This document shows positions 1 through 10,579 of a stretch of DNA of 64,000 nucleotides, piece after piece. The stretch comes from Rhabditoides inermis. Lineage: Eukaryota > Nematoda > Chromadorea > Rhabditida > Rhabditidae. How positions within the stretch are numbered: the first letter of the stretch is position 1; each line of letters begins with the position of its first letter. A program made the position numbers and the translations under genes. The DNA is taken from positions 248,001 through 312,000 of the forward strand of contig CAWZYM010000391.1 of the NCBI GenBank assembly GCA_963966185.1. Reading direction: 5' to 3'. Below the pieces are notes generated by a model. The model was given only the letters and a program-made list of their open reading frames with translations, ran no database searches and was not told where the DNA came from.

Positions 1-313
1 CGCACGCTCGTCTACCACCACTACATTATATTCCCACCACATCGTGCTTACCCTTTCACTTTTTCAGATTGACACACCCTGTGACCTCTTCCCAGTTTTA
101 TTCCCGTGATCTCTGATTCTCTAAACCGCCCACCTATCACAGACAATTACACAGTTCTAAGGATAAACTTTTTATCATGAAATCAATTACATTTTAATAT
201 CTGATCACTGAGAGATCGTTTAGCAATACTTTTAAGACATGTAATGGGTGAGTTGGTTGTAGTTGTGGTATTTTTGTAAGCGTGTTCTAATGGGGGATGC
301 CGTGCGATAGAAA

Positions 314-2140
314 CTAGTCCTCGCCAGCCGCCGTAGACGCCTGAAGAAAGGCACGCAATTAATGGGATGTGGGTGGTGTAATGCGAATGGATAACGATGT
401 TTCGCGACATGACGTCCCCTTTTTCCTACTATCACTCACACTTTCGATATATGCATATCATTCGAGAATGGATGCGGGATGGTTTAACTTACTTCCTTGA
501 CGTCTGCGGTTTCTCCGTTGGATTCTGGCGAGAAGGCGAGTCGCGGGAACGCCCTTCCATCGCCGCGCGTCGGAGGCGGAGACGTCTTGATCGCATCAAA
601 GTACGGGTGCACCAGAGCATCCGACGGCTCTCCAATGATGAATGTTATAGTAAGTACACTCACTAAGTGAAAACACTCACTCATCCTCGAGTCGGGATTG
701 TAGACGAGCATCTTGGAGACGAGTTCAATACCAGCTGGCTCCATCTCGCCTTGGATAATCTAAAAGCAATGGTCTAGAAGGGTGTGTGGTTGCACACCTT
801 GGGGAATCCCTTGAAGGCTCTGCGTCCGAGGCGCGGTCGACTGACACGCATCGCTTTGACATCGGCGTCCTGCGGATACCCCAGCACGTCAATCACCAGC
901 TTGGCCTGGTCCTCTTTGCTCTTTCCCTTGAGCAGCACTCGGTTCGTAGCGAACTCGTACATGACACAGCCAAGCGACCAGGTGTCTGCAAGCGGGTTCA
1001 GTCAGTCAGACATCCCTACTCACCGACGGCGCATCCATAGTGGGTGGCTCCGAAGAGCAGCTCCGGCGCGCGGTAGTAGCGCGTCACCTGGTAAGGGAGA
1101 TACGCAGTTTGTGCGTCCAGAATCTGAATCACTTGATTACTAGGGCTACAGGCGAGAGATGACCTTAGCGTTTCCGAAATCGGATAGCTTGAGGATGCCA
1201 TGCTGGTCGTCGACGATCAGATTGGCGGGTTTGATGTCGAGATGAGCAATGCCCTACACAGGAATACGACAAGTGAATTTCTCAACCCGACAATCTACGA
1301 GGCACCTTCGAAGAGAGGTAATCGATCGAGGAGATGAGCTGCCACCCGTAAAGCTGAAAAGCGATGTTCGGAGAGTCGCAGCACACATAGAAACCTTGGC
1401 ATCGACGGCGTCGAACTCCCTGCCGTGTTCACGCAGTTTGCTGACATCGGCCGGAAGAAAATCGAACACCATGCAGTGACACACCTCAAATGTCCAACAT
1501 GACTTTTTTTCTACTCTTCGAGACCACCATGATTGCTACTAATCGGCAATCAATCCAGATTCAGATCCCAATCATGCTGCAGAGATGCCGGCTATATTTC
1601 AGTTTCTCCGGTTTTGGGAACGCGGCGAAGCATGAAAAAAGGCGTCTCCGGTAAACACCAGATCAAAACCGTTTGCAGTCGAATACACGCGGATAATACG
1701 CAGTATTACAATGGGAAGCGGTTGATTTCGACATCACACACATGTCCAAATAAACTGTGGATCAATTATCTCACATCATTGTCGACGGTACGGCTGAAGT
1801 GGTAGAGGAGTGAGATGATGTGGGGATGGGAGATCTGCGAGAGCAAAGCGATCTCGGCGTGCGAGCCCGCCTGGTTCTCCGACTTGGTTGTCCTGGGTGT
1901 AGAGATGAGAGACGGAGGGACATCACTCCCTCACCACGCATTCTTGATGGCCACTCGCGCCTGCACCGGCTGTGTCAGATTGGCCACGTACACGTTGCTG
2001 AACCGGCCGCTGGCGTGGATCTTCTCGCCCTCCAGAACTATCTCCACCTGAACCAACAAGGTCGTGTGTAGAAGTCAATCGAAACGTACCTGATTGGAGT
2101 CGCCCGTCCCATGCACTCTCTCCGCGATCACTCGACCCAT
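314..2140 (-). CDS. GSK-3-like CMGC serine/threonine protein kinase
   Basis: Eleven short exons can be joined into a kinase of about 380 residues. The first exon (about 2090-2140) begins [11 protein letters not shown]. The next (1935-2047) carries a degenerate glycine loop, GRFSNVYVA, and the ATP-binding VAIK. Exon 3 (1775-1892) holds the helix-C glutamate in HAEIALL. Further downstream come [15 protein letters not shown], the activation segment [19 protein letters not shown] and the C-lobe [24 protein letters not shown] and the tyrosine four residues before RYY are typical of GSK-3. The catalytic HRD is HLD, so the arginine is replaced while Asp and Lys remain. The last exon (314-340) ends in AAGED and a TAG stop. 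Nematodes have several divergent GSK-3-like kinases, some sperm-associated, and this is most likely one of them rather than GSK-3 itself. The kinase assignment is firm; the subfamily is inferred. Confidence 0.85.
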
Positions 2141-2528
2141 TCTCCAAAGGGAAGAGGGACCGAATGAGAGAGGGCAACGAGAAGAAATGACACCATCTCC
2201 ATCAACTCACTGACTATTCCAGCGCGCATTATTTATTCAAAGTTGAAAAATGGATAGGTGAATTGTTGCATTGTGGTTTGCACGAGTGAGACGCTGGATG
2301 CTTGCATGGGGCGAACAGGATTGGACGAGAGTGGGGGGGGGGGGGTGATTGCACGCCTGATCGTTTCACACGCGCTTTCACCCGCGCGATTTCCATCCCA
2401 CCCTCTTTTTGCGAGTCGGCTGCGGTCGCGTGTATTGTATCACCATACGTGGAAAGCGGAGAAGAAGAGGGCAAGAAAGGAAGAAGGCTGTACGCCACCG
2501 GTTGAGGAAAAACCAGCGATGGCAGGGA
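2141..2528. other. intergenic region between divergent kinase and EASG genes
   Basis: About 390 bases separate the start codon of the minus-strand kinase from the core promoter of the plus-strand EASG gene. There is a run of G at about 2331-2342 but no coding signal that I can support. Promoters of both divergently transcribed genes should lie here. Confidence 0.5.
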
Positions 2529-2535
2529 TATAAAA
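2529..2535 (+). promoter_or_regulatory. TATA box of the EASG-repeat gene
   Basis: TATAAAA sits 38 bases upstream of the start codon at 2567, which is compatible with a very short leader. A similar ATAAAAGGGCG-type element precedes the PLA2-like gene near 28.6 kb. Both genes encode secreted proteins. Confidence 0.6.
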
Positions 2536-2566
2536 GGGCGCATGGCAGAGTCAGCCTCATCCAACC

Positions 2567-4469
2567 ATGAAGGTCTTCCTTCTTTTTGCACTCGCAGCTC
2601 TCGCTCTCGCCCACCCCGGTGAGTCATCTTATTTCGAAGAGATTCTCATATTATTTTATTATTATAAACGGGTGATATTTAGTGAAGCGCAACGCTTACG
2701 GAGACGAGCCTATCGTCCCGGCTGAGGCTTCAGGAGAAGCGTCTGGACAGGCATACGAGGCATCTGCTCCCGGATTCTCTCCCATGGAGCAGGAGGCTTC
2801 TGGAGTTCAGCAGGAGATCGGATGCGACAAGCCCGTCGAGGTGACCGAGTCTGGATACCGCAAGAAGCGCAACACCTATGGAGACGAGCCTATTGTCCCC
2901 GCTGGAGCCGAGGCTTCCGGTGAGGCTTCCGGTGAGGCATCTGGAGAGGCTTCCGGAGAGGCGTCTGGAGAGGCTTCTGGACAGGGATACGACAACGAGG
3001 CTCCCGCTGAGCAGGAGGCTTCTGGAGTTCAGCAGGAAGTCGGATGCGACAAGCCCGCTGAGGTGACCGAGTCTGGATACCGCAAGAAGCGCAACACCTA
3101 TGGAGACGAGCCTATTGTCCCCGCTGGAACCGAGGCTTCCGGCGAGGCTTCTGGTGAAGCATCTGGAGAGGCTTCCGGAGAGGCTTCCGGAGAGGCTTCT
3201 GGACAGGGATACGACAACGAGGCTCCCGCTGAGCAGGAGGCTTCTGGAGTTCAGCAGGAGGTCGGATGCGACAAACCCGCTGAAGTGACCGAGTCTGGAT
3301 ACCGCAAGAAGCGCAACACCTATGGAGATGAGCCTATTGTCCCCGCTGGAGCCGAGGCTTCCGGTGAGGCTTCCGGCGAGGCTTCTGGTGAAGCATCTGG
3401 AGAGGCTTCCGGAGAGGCTTCCGGAGAGGCTTCTGGACAGGGATACGACAACGAGGCTCCCGCTGAGCAGGAGGCTTCTGGAGTTCAGCAGGAGGTCGGA
3501 TGCGACAAGCCCGCTGAAGTGACCGAGTCTGGATACCGCAAGAAGCGCAACACCTATGGAGATGAGCCTATTGTCCCCGCTGGAGCCGAGGCTTCCGGTG
3601 AGGCTTCCGGTGAGGCATCTGGAGAGGCTTCCGGAGAGGCGTCTGGAGAGGCTTCTGGACAGGGATACGACAACGAGGCTCCCGCTGAGCAAGAGGCTTC
3701 TGGAGTTCAGCAGGAGGTCGGATGCGACAAACCCGCTGAGGTGACCGAGTCTGGATACCGCAAGAAGCGCAACACCTATGGAGACGAGCCTATTGTCCCC
3801 GCTGGAGCCGAGGCTTCTGGTGAGGCTTCTGGAGAGGCATCTGGAGAGGCTTCCGGCGAGGCTTCCGGAGAGGCTTCTGGAGAGATTTCTGGACAGGGAT
3901 ACGACAACGAGGCTCCCGCTGAGCAGGAGGCTTCTGGAGTTCAGCAGGAGGTCGGATGCGACAAGCCCGCTGAGGTGACCGAGTCTGGATACCGCAAGAA
4001 GCGCAACACCTATGGAGACGAGCCTATTGTCCCCGCTGGAGCCGAGGCTTCTGGTGAGGCTTCTGGAGAGGCATCTGGAGAGGCTTCCGTCGAGGCTTCC
4101 GGAGAGGCTTCTGGAGAGATTTCTGGACAGGGATACGACAACGAGGCTCCCGCTGAGCAGGAGGCTTCTGGAGTTCAGCAGGAGGTCGGATGCGACAAGC
4201 CCGCTGAGGTGACCGAGTCTGGATACCGCAAGAAGCGCAACACCTATGGAGACGAGCCTATTGTCCCCGTTGGAGCCGAGGCTTCCGGTGAGGCTTCGGG
4301 AGAGGCATCTGGAGAGGCTTCCGGTGAGGCTTCCGGAGAGGCTTCTGGAGAGGCTTCTGGACAGGGATACGACAACGAGGCTCCCACTGAGCAGGAGGCT
4401 TCAGGAGTTCAGCAGGAGGTCGGATGCGACAAGCCCGCTGAGGTGACCGAGTCTGGATACCGCAAGTAG
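2567..4469 (+). CDS. Secreted multi-repeat EASG precursor, candidate chondroitin proteoglycan core
   Basis: Exon 1 (2567-2618) encodes a clean signal peptide, MKVFLLFALAALALAHP. After an intron of about 64 bases, exon 2 (2683-4469) is one long open frame of eight repeat units. Each unit runs (K)KR, then N-T/A-YGDEPIVP, a block of EASG tetrapeptides (two in unit 1, six or seven in later units), QGYDNEAPAEQ, EASGVQQEVG, one cysteine in CDKPAEVTESGYR, and again KKR. Units start near 2689, 2872, 3094, 3316, 3550, 3772, 4006 and 4240. The basic KR/KKR sites look like proprotein-convertase sites, so the precursor could be cut into similar fragments. Acidic-flanked Ser-Gly pairs are the kind of site that carries chondroitin in nematode CPG proteins; glycosylation here is inferred. 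I do not recognise an orthologue. The large reverse-strand open frame over this gene is a by-product of the repeats. Confidence 0.85.
2689..4466 (+). repeat. Eight tandem coding repeats of 222 or 234 bp with nested 12-bp repeats
   Basis: Apart from the shorter first unit, repeat starts are spaced 222, 222, 234, 222, 234 and 234 bases apart. The 12-base difference is one EASG codon quartet, so the long repeat contains a minisatellite of its own. Units 2-8 are nearly identical in DNA, including silent sites, which indicates recent duplication or continuing homogenisation. Unit 1 is clearly older or freer to change. Confidence 0.92.
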
Positions 4470-4654
4470 GATCGTCGTTCACCTAATGTTGTACATAAGA
4501 TGATGTCATTCGCCACATAAACATATTGATTCATTGCCTTGAAAACAATGATTTGATTCGAAAATGAATAATTCGACACACAGACACTACTAAGTTTAAA
4601 AAAATGTTTTCTTTAGTTATTTTCGTGTAATGGGAAATACATAGTATTAAATAC

Positions 4655-4795
4655 GCAGTGATGCAAGCAGATAACGGCTAAAGTTTCGATGACAGGATAT
4701 GTTGTAAGAAGCGTTGATGGTGTATCATATAAGATGTGATCGACAATAGTCAAGGATCACTCTCTGATCCGTCTTGCCTCCCGCGTTACTGATAG
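4655..4795 (+). repeat. diverged direct repeat, copy 1
   Basis: This copy matches 5285-5432 in order: CAGTGATG..GCAGATAA, then CGAT.ACAGGATATGTTGT, AGAAGCG, GATGGTGTAT, and finally CCGTCTTGCCTCC.GCGT.ACT. Both copies have the same orientation and lie about 630 bases apart. Confidence 0.75.
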
Positions 4796-5284
4796 CTAGT
4801 GAGTGGTTTCGATTCTCACCGCTCTAGGCATCTATATTGTCTGGCTGAGTTGGCCTGGCCCGCTTCAATTTCTGTATTGTGTATTTCTGAATAATTCCCT
4901 GCCGGTCGCTGCGGATGCACGGAGGAAGAGAGAAGAGAGAAGCCGATCGGACAACCGAGGACAACCGCTAAAAAGACCAGAAAGGCAGACGCAGCTGCTG
5001 CTCAAGAGAGAAAACCGCTGAGACGGCAACGATCAGGGAAACAGATCGTCAGATTTATTGATTGAAGATCGATTGAGATGTCAGATTATAGTCTCGTGAG
5101 TCTTATTATTTAGTCTCATGAGTCCATACCAGTCGAGTATCTATCCTTTCTAATGGAATTAAACCTTCTAGCTCGCATTCTTTACATATACATTTAGTTT
5201 ATTTCCCATTTATGTCGTCACTGTTCCACTGTTGTATTTTATTGTGACGTTAGTTCGTTGATGAGGACATCAACTGGTAATGGG

Positions 5285-5432
5285 TAATAGCAGTGATGTA
5301 TGCAGATAAGTACTAAAAATTCGATAACAGGATATGTTGTGAGAAGCGATGGTGTATTATAATCTGTACTTGACAACATTCGAGGCTCACTCACTCAATA
5401 AATGATTCCGTCTTGCCTCCTGCGTCACTAGT
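5285..5432 (+). repeat. diverged direct repeat, copy 2
   Basis: Second copy of the segment at 4655-4795, with scattered substitutions and small indels. No terminal inverted repeats are visible, so it is either a local duplication or two old copies of a dispersed element. Confidence 0.75.
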
Positions 5433-5680
5433 CAACACTCTTTGTATTCGAGTGATTAAAAAGATTCTAATATTGGAACACGCTGAACATTTTGCCTACT
5501 AGAAAACATCTTTCTATATCGTTAAATCTTTCTAAAACATTTCTGATCTCTCCGCGAAAAAGGTGAACTCGATTAAAATACCCCTGTATTAATCGTCGTT
5601 CGAAACGTTCGCGAACGTTAATGGCAGGTCTCCATTGTATAAGTAGCAACCCAAACTGAGAGCCATTACTTCTCTCCAAA

Positions 5681-6112
5681 ATGACAATCGACAATTACAC
5701 TATTGCCCATGTGCAAGTAGCTCTCTCGTTTATTGTGAATATATTACTTATGTATCTCATAATCAGCAAGGTAAAATTATTTTATTTTTTATTTAAAGAC
5801 GTATTGACTTGATACATCTGCTGATCTTGGTAGTAATAAATGGTTGATGTTCTGTCTCGCTTGTTACGATCTCTACTACAGCATGATAGATCTATTAGTT
5901 TTGCCGGTAAGTCATTTTGAAATGTCATCATCGACATGTTTGATCAGGCAGTATAGATATGTGGACCGGCGTTTATATTCTATCCGAAAGGTCAAATCGA
6001 ATCCGGAGTACCAGGACTCGCTGTGAGTGCACTATGGGGAACTTCGTTCGGATTTTCAGTCGTTCTGCTCGCCATTCACTTTGTATATCGTTGGATATGT
6101 GTTTGCAAATTA

Positions 6113-6172
<60 letters not shown>

Positions 6173-7210
6173 GTTAGGGAGGGAGCGCGCTGTGTATTGA
6201 CTGATCGATACTGTGGATCGGCATGGAAGAAGGCTGTGAGACATGGTGGATGGATAGGAAAGTCACGTCATTATCATAGAAACGATAAGATGTATTGGTT
6301 TGAAAAAGCTCATTATGTTTTGGTAGTCTTTTTGATATGGTTCGGATGTGGAGTCGTGTGGATCTCAGCATGTTTCCACTGCCCACCAGATAATATTAAC
6401 TGGTTAGAAATATTTCACAATCAGTGCAATAGTTCGCACAATTTGCAGAGACGTGTTTGCATCATGTTTACCTGCATATTAAAATAAAGATATATCGACA
6501 CTGGGATATGTTGCACCGTATTACTGGGTGAACATAAGTATTAATTTTCCAACAAAACGTGTCTTTATTCAAGTACGAGAAAGATGGAGAACGGATATTC
6601 AACATAACATCAATCTTGGCTGTTACTGTTTGTGAAATAATCTGTAGCGGAAGTTACGGTGACTACTACCCAAAAGAATATATGTTCTAAATATGTGAAG
6701 CAACCTATTTTCAGTTATCATGATCATTTGTGGTTTTTCTATTTACAAAACATTGAAAATAAGTAACCACATGAGTCCGAAAGCAATGCAGATTCAACAA
6801 CAACTCTTCAAGGTTTTGTGCATTCAGGTTACCTCACAATGTTTTCCCTGTTCTGGTGTGAAATAGAGCCATATTTAGACAATAGTACCTGTAATCATAA
6901 GTTTCACACCTTGTATGGTTCTGTTTATTTTGCCAGTTTTTAACATCAATCGATCTTTCGGAACCCTTTCCGATATAATTCCTATCGTATTAGGATTCTT
7001 TCCAGGTATTTAAAAAAATATATAACTACTTTTAACGAACACACATTTATTTAGTAATGGATCCCCTACTAATTATTATCTTCGTACGTGAGTATAGAGA
7101 GCGTCTGTTATGGTAAATTTCAATACTCAAGCCCATATTTATATATTGGAATAACTTTCAGTAAATTTGGACAGGCCGAGGCTGTTGAATTTACACAAGC
7201 TGGACGTTAG
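5681..7210 (+). CDS. Str-superfamily serpentine chemoreceptor, possibly disrupted
   Basis: The start codon at 5681 opens MTIDNYTIAHVQVALSF and a first membrane helix ending in LMYLIISK at a good donor. Later segments match the nematode Str-type 7TM family: TM2 FCLACYDLYYSMIDLLVLP (about 5840-5910), TM3 FGFSVVLLAIHFVYRW (6050-6100), TM4 HYVLVVFLIWFGCGVVW (6310-6360), TM5/loop GFSIYKTLK and QQQLFK (6720-6815), TM6 IVPVIISFTPCMVLFILPVF (about 6885-6945) and the TM7 signature PVMDPLLIIIFVREYR (7010-7105). A last exon (7162-7210) ends ..TQAGR and TAG. The odd part is exon 2. The expected junction into TSADLGSNKWLM lies downstream of the only AG acceptor (5797-5798), and an in-frame TGA (5805-5807) lies between. 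It is either a pseudogene lesion or unusual splicing. One intron holds a GA microsatellite. Confidence 0.75.
6115..6168 (+). repeat. (GA)n microsatellite in chemoreceptor intron
   Basis: About 25 GA dinucleotides immediately follow a possible donor (GTAAGA) after the TM3 exon. The tract is open in several frames only because it is a dinucleotide repeat. Confidence 0.9.
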
Positions 7211-7219
7211 AACTATGTC

Positions 7220-7225
7220 AATAAA
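7220..7225 (+). terminator. polyadenylation signal AATAAA, chemoreceptor gene
   Basis: AATAAA lies 10 bases after the TAG stop at 7208-7210, in the tight spacing common in nematode 3' ends. Confidence 0.5.
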
Positions 7226-7394
7226 ACGTTAAACATAAATTGCAAGAAAAATGACTATTTGTGGATATTATCATCTTAATAAATATTTATCTCTGAAAAC
7301 AGCGAAAACCAAATCAACAATCTATATCTACGGTCTACGAATAACTAGGAAACGAACAGTACTACATACACAATTCATTCACGCCCCTCCTCGT

Positions 7395-9060
7395 CTATTC
7401 TACCATCGCGTTCAGCTTCTCCGGCACATCCTTCCCCGCTGACACCACATCGACAAACTTGGCAAGGAGGCGGTACAGATCAACCTGATGACGTACAGTA
7501 ACGACATAAGTAGAGAGAGGAGAGAGAAAGAGAGGGGTACTCACCTCGGTGTATAGTAGATGGCAGAACCCTTCCTTCTCGCTCTGGATGTTGAGTCGCC
7601 GGGAGAGGTAGCAGTCGAGTCGAGAGACGCGAGCCACGCACACTCCATCCACCTATAACATCCCTCGACTGCCCGTCTCTGCTGCTCGCACCCACCTCCC
7701 ACAGCCACGCGCAGCTCTCCGCGTTGTGCAGTTCCCTCGCGGCCGCGCGCCTCCATCCGCCCTCTCCACTCACACCGCGCAGCACGCCTGCCACCTCCTC
7801 CAGATGACTGCCCTCCAGCGACGCGCTCTCCTCCGCAGTCCTGCTCACGCCCACGTGCGTCCACTTGGCTCGCTGCCGCCCGTTCAGCAGGTCAGCCGAA
7901 CCCTGGAAAATTTATAGTCCTACTATAAAGTTGTATTTCATTCCCCCACCCCACCTGCTTGGCATAGTATGCCATGCCACTGGTCTGCATTCGGATCGGC
8001 CACTCGTTTGTCGAATGCGAGAACTTGGATCGGATGAGGAAAGTGAGAAGAGCGGGCAGAGAGTGGCCGACTGAAGTGGAGTGGGTGAATTGAGTATCGG
8101 CGAGGAATGAACGCACCCAGATACGTGTCGGGGAAGTCCGAGCTTCCATCCGTGAACGAGGCATAGTCAGAGAGGGGCACGTTGACGGCCTGAAAAGAAA
8201 AATGATGAGAAATTAAACTAGAAATAATAACCCACTTCCATGACAGCGGCGCGCGCCATGTGCGGAGGGCTGGCGAGCTGAAGCCAATGAGGAATTGACA
8301 AAGCAGAGAAAGTAGTTCACAAATAAATGAGACATACATCATATCACTCCCCACTCTCTACTCTCTACTCACCTGCACGTGTGCGTGTGCTGCCTGCAGC
8401 TCGTCGCGCATCACTCGAAGCACCTCCACCGGCCATCCCACCAGGTGACACGTCTACAACAATCATACTACGCTGCCACACTCCACCCACATACCTCTCC
8501 AGCCTTGTCGATGCGCATCATTCCCTTCCTCGCCAGGTAGGCTGCGTGGGTGGAGGGAGTGGGCGAGGACTTGAGCGCGTGCACGCTATCCACCTCACAC
8601 TGCGGGTTAGGCAGAGACAGCATCTGCAACACCCAGCAATACCATACCGCATATGAGGACTCACCTGTAGGATGCCTTGGCTGTACTCCTTAAGCTGGCG
8701 CTTTGCCGCCGCGTGCTCGCGTGTCTTCTTCTGAAAACGCGGTGAACATGCATCGCACGATACTGACCCACCTCTGTTCCCTTCATCGTCTGGTAGCAGT
8801 CCCACCACTTGTTGTACTGCTCGCTCACCGCCGCCACATCCACCTCTATCCCGCGGATGTCCACGTTATTCCGCAGCTTCTCGGGGTTCTAGAGGTGCCA
8901 CTGGGGAAGGAGAGGCGTGGATGCTTACCTGTAACATGTAGTTGAGGTCGACGAGGGGGTCTACCACGTGTAGCTCTGTCTTGCCGGAGAATCGGGCGGC
9001 GAGATGGCTCATGCGACGAGCCGACCACAACGCCCACATATTACTGCAACCACCATCCAT
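7395..9060 (-). CDS. Divergent seryl-tRNA synthetase-like protein, probably mitochondrial
   Basis: Eleven exons splice in frame. The protein begins MDGGCSNMWALWSARRM (an internal start MWALWSARR is equally possible), an Arg/Trp-rich start consistent with a mitochondrial presequence. The N-terminal part reads NPEKLRNNVDIRGIEVD, followed by a helical stretch with EHAAAKRQLKEYSQGILQM and LSLPNPQCEVDS, the arrangement of the coiled-coil arm and LPN turn of SerRS. The middle has WPIRMQTSGMAYYAKQ in the place of class II motif 2. The C-terminal part has CYLSRRLNIQSEKEGFCHLL and then VDLYRLLAKFVDVV..VPEKL, resembling the motif 3 region and C-terminal helix. The usual motif 2 acidic/arginine signature is poorly kept. 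It may be a catalytically weakened paralogue like the SLIMP proteins instead of the true mitochondrial enzyme. Stop at 7395-7397. Confidence 0.62.
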
Positions 9061-9304
9061 ATCCCATTTATCTTCTATTAGGTAGTCTAAATGGAATATT
9101 GACCGTTAAACTTCATACAATTGTGAACACTGATTCACGATAACAACATTTTATACGCCACACAACCAGAGTACTCTGCCAACAACGAATATATACAACT
9201 ACTATATCGCAAAAAAAAAGCAATAAAAGAGGGGAGGTACGTAAAACCTATGAATAAACAGAGGATTTATCTACTGATGAATTGCATATGCTAATCGATA
9301 CATC

Positions 9305-9799
9305 TCAGTGGTAGTAGGGCGGCTTGACGACGTCGATGCCGTACTCCTTGAGAACGGGCTCCAATATCTCGTTCGTCAGCGTGTACTTCGTCTCACGAGT
9401 GCTCTTCTTCGTCTGACCGATGCCCTTCATCCGCGTCTGAAGAAATCAGAACGGTCAGAATGTGAACAACTGGAATGGTGCTTCACCTGCTGCATAGCGT
9501 CTAACACAATGTCGGACACGTACTTCTGAGTCGCCAGCGAGATCAACCTCAACAATCACACATCAACAAACGCCAGCCAGAAGTGGTGTTACCTGACAAT
9601 CCTGGGATCGGTGCCGTTGATGCCGGCCTGCTGCATGTAGTGGAGAGTGACCGCGTCGGGGATAGTGGGTGTGTACTCTCCCAGGTTGTTGATGAACTCA
9701 CGCAAGTTAGCGCCCGGCACTTGCTAAAAACATCAGCATAAAGTACACAACAACAAGTGAATAATATAATAAATATATTAGGATCACGCATGTTCCTAC

Positions 9800-9880
<81 letters not shown>

Positions 9881-10338
9881 AATATATATTATAAATATAA
9901 GTAATATTATTCAAAACATACCTGTGGGGCGTTGTGGATGAGCTGCTGCTGTGCGGCGGACAGCGGCCGCTGGTTCTGATTGCGCACTTGCATCACTGAA
10001 GGTTCCGAGGGAAGACTCTGTTGCTGGTAGGCTGCTGAAAATATAATCAAAAGAAAAATAATAATAATAAACAATAAAAATGGAAAAGTACACACAACTG
10101 AAGAAGAAATTCCACAAAAAGAAAATAGGAACACAAACAATGATGCAACACTGAAGAGCATTTCGGAAATCAGCGATATCCTTCGAAGAAAGTTCCAGAG
10201 TTCGGAAGTATGAATTATAATATGCAAATTTTTCAAACCTTGAGCTTGACCCGGCGGCGGCATCATGTTGTTCTGCTGAGGAGGATTGCTTTGCAATGGC
10301 TTCTGGCTAGAGCCCTGTCCCTGGTATTGGTCGCTCAT
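9305..10338 (-). CDS. taf-10: TAF10, histone-fold subunit of TFIID
   Basis: Five exons. The first (from 10338) encodes a Gln/Pro-rich start, [16 protein letters not shown], and the second a Gln-rich linker ending LIHNAPQ. The histone-fold part is diagnostic: [19 protein letters not shown], then [38 protein letters not shown] and finally [18 protein letters not shown] and VKPPYYH before TGA. The length and the end at the conserved ..KPPYY match TAF10. Known role: TAF10 pairs with TAF3 or TAF8 in TFIID and with SUPT7L in SAGA. The intron between exons 2 and 3 contains a long (TA)n tract. Confidence 0.93.
9802..9872. repeat. (TA)n microsatellite in taf-10 intron
   Basis: About 35 TA dinucleotides with a short imperfect tail. 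The run is self-complementary and may be length-variable between isolates. Confidence 0.92.
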
Positions 10339-10579
10339 CTGAAACAATAAAAAGAATGAAATATTATTAATAAACAATATAAACAAACCAATAAACAAAA
10401 TCAGCTGTGCACTTTGGCGATGCGCCAGCAGCCTACGCCACATTAGTTTGCGGACTCTTTCTCGTATATTCCAGACGATTCCGTAGCTAGGGCGACAGTG
10501 AGTGTGTTGGTCAGTCTCGCATCTGCCTTTTCCGTGAGCGGTTGTCTCGGAAATCCGTGTTTCGATTCTCTACAACAAC
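10339..10579. promoter_or_regulatory. shared divergent promoter region of taf-10 and fkb-6
   Basis: Only about 240 bases separate the start codons of the minus-strand taf-10 and the plus-strand fkb-6, so the promoters must be adjacent or shared. No TATA box is obvious. This fits two broadly expressed housekeeping genes, which is an inference. Confidence 0.5.

Larger units (their letters stand above)
4470..5680. other. intergenic region with a duplicated segment
   Basis: No gene could be supported between the EASG precursor and the chemoreceptor. Short open frames here (for example 4803-5021) have no start context, homology or splice pattern that I can defend. The notable content is a diverged direct repeat, listed separately. 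Confidence 0.6.

Noticed and set aside
2730..3692. A 320-codon minus-strand open frame rich in Leu, Ser, Gly and Arg
   Set aside because: It is the mirror of the EASG repeats on the opposite strand. Repeat periodicity keeps it open; it has no signal, splice or homology support.
2878..4446. A series of identical 62-66-codon plus-strand open frames
   Set aside because: They are alternative-frame shadows, one per EASG repeat unit.
4803..5021. A plus-strand open frame with a hydrophobic start
   Set aside because: No homology, no splice partners and a poor C-terminal composition. It lies between two copies of a non-coding repeat.
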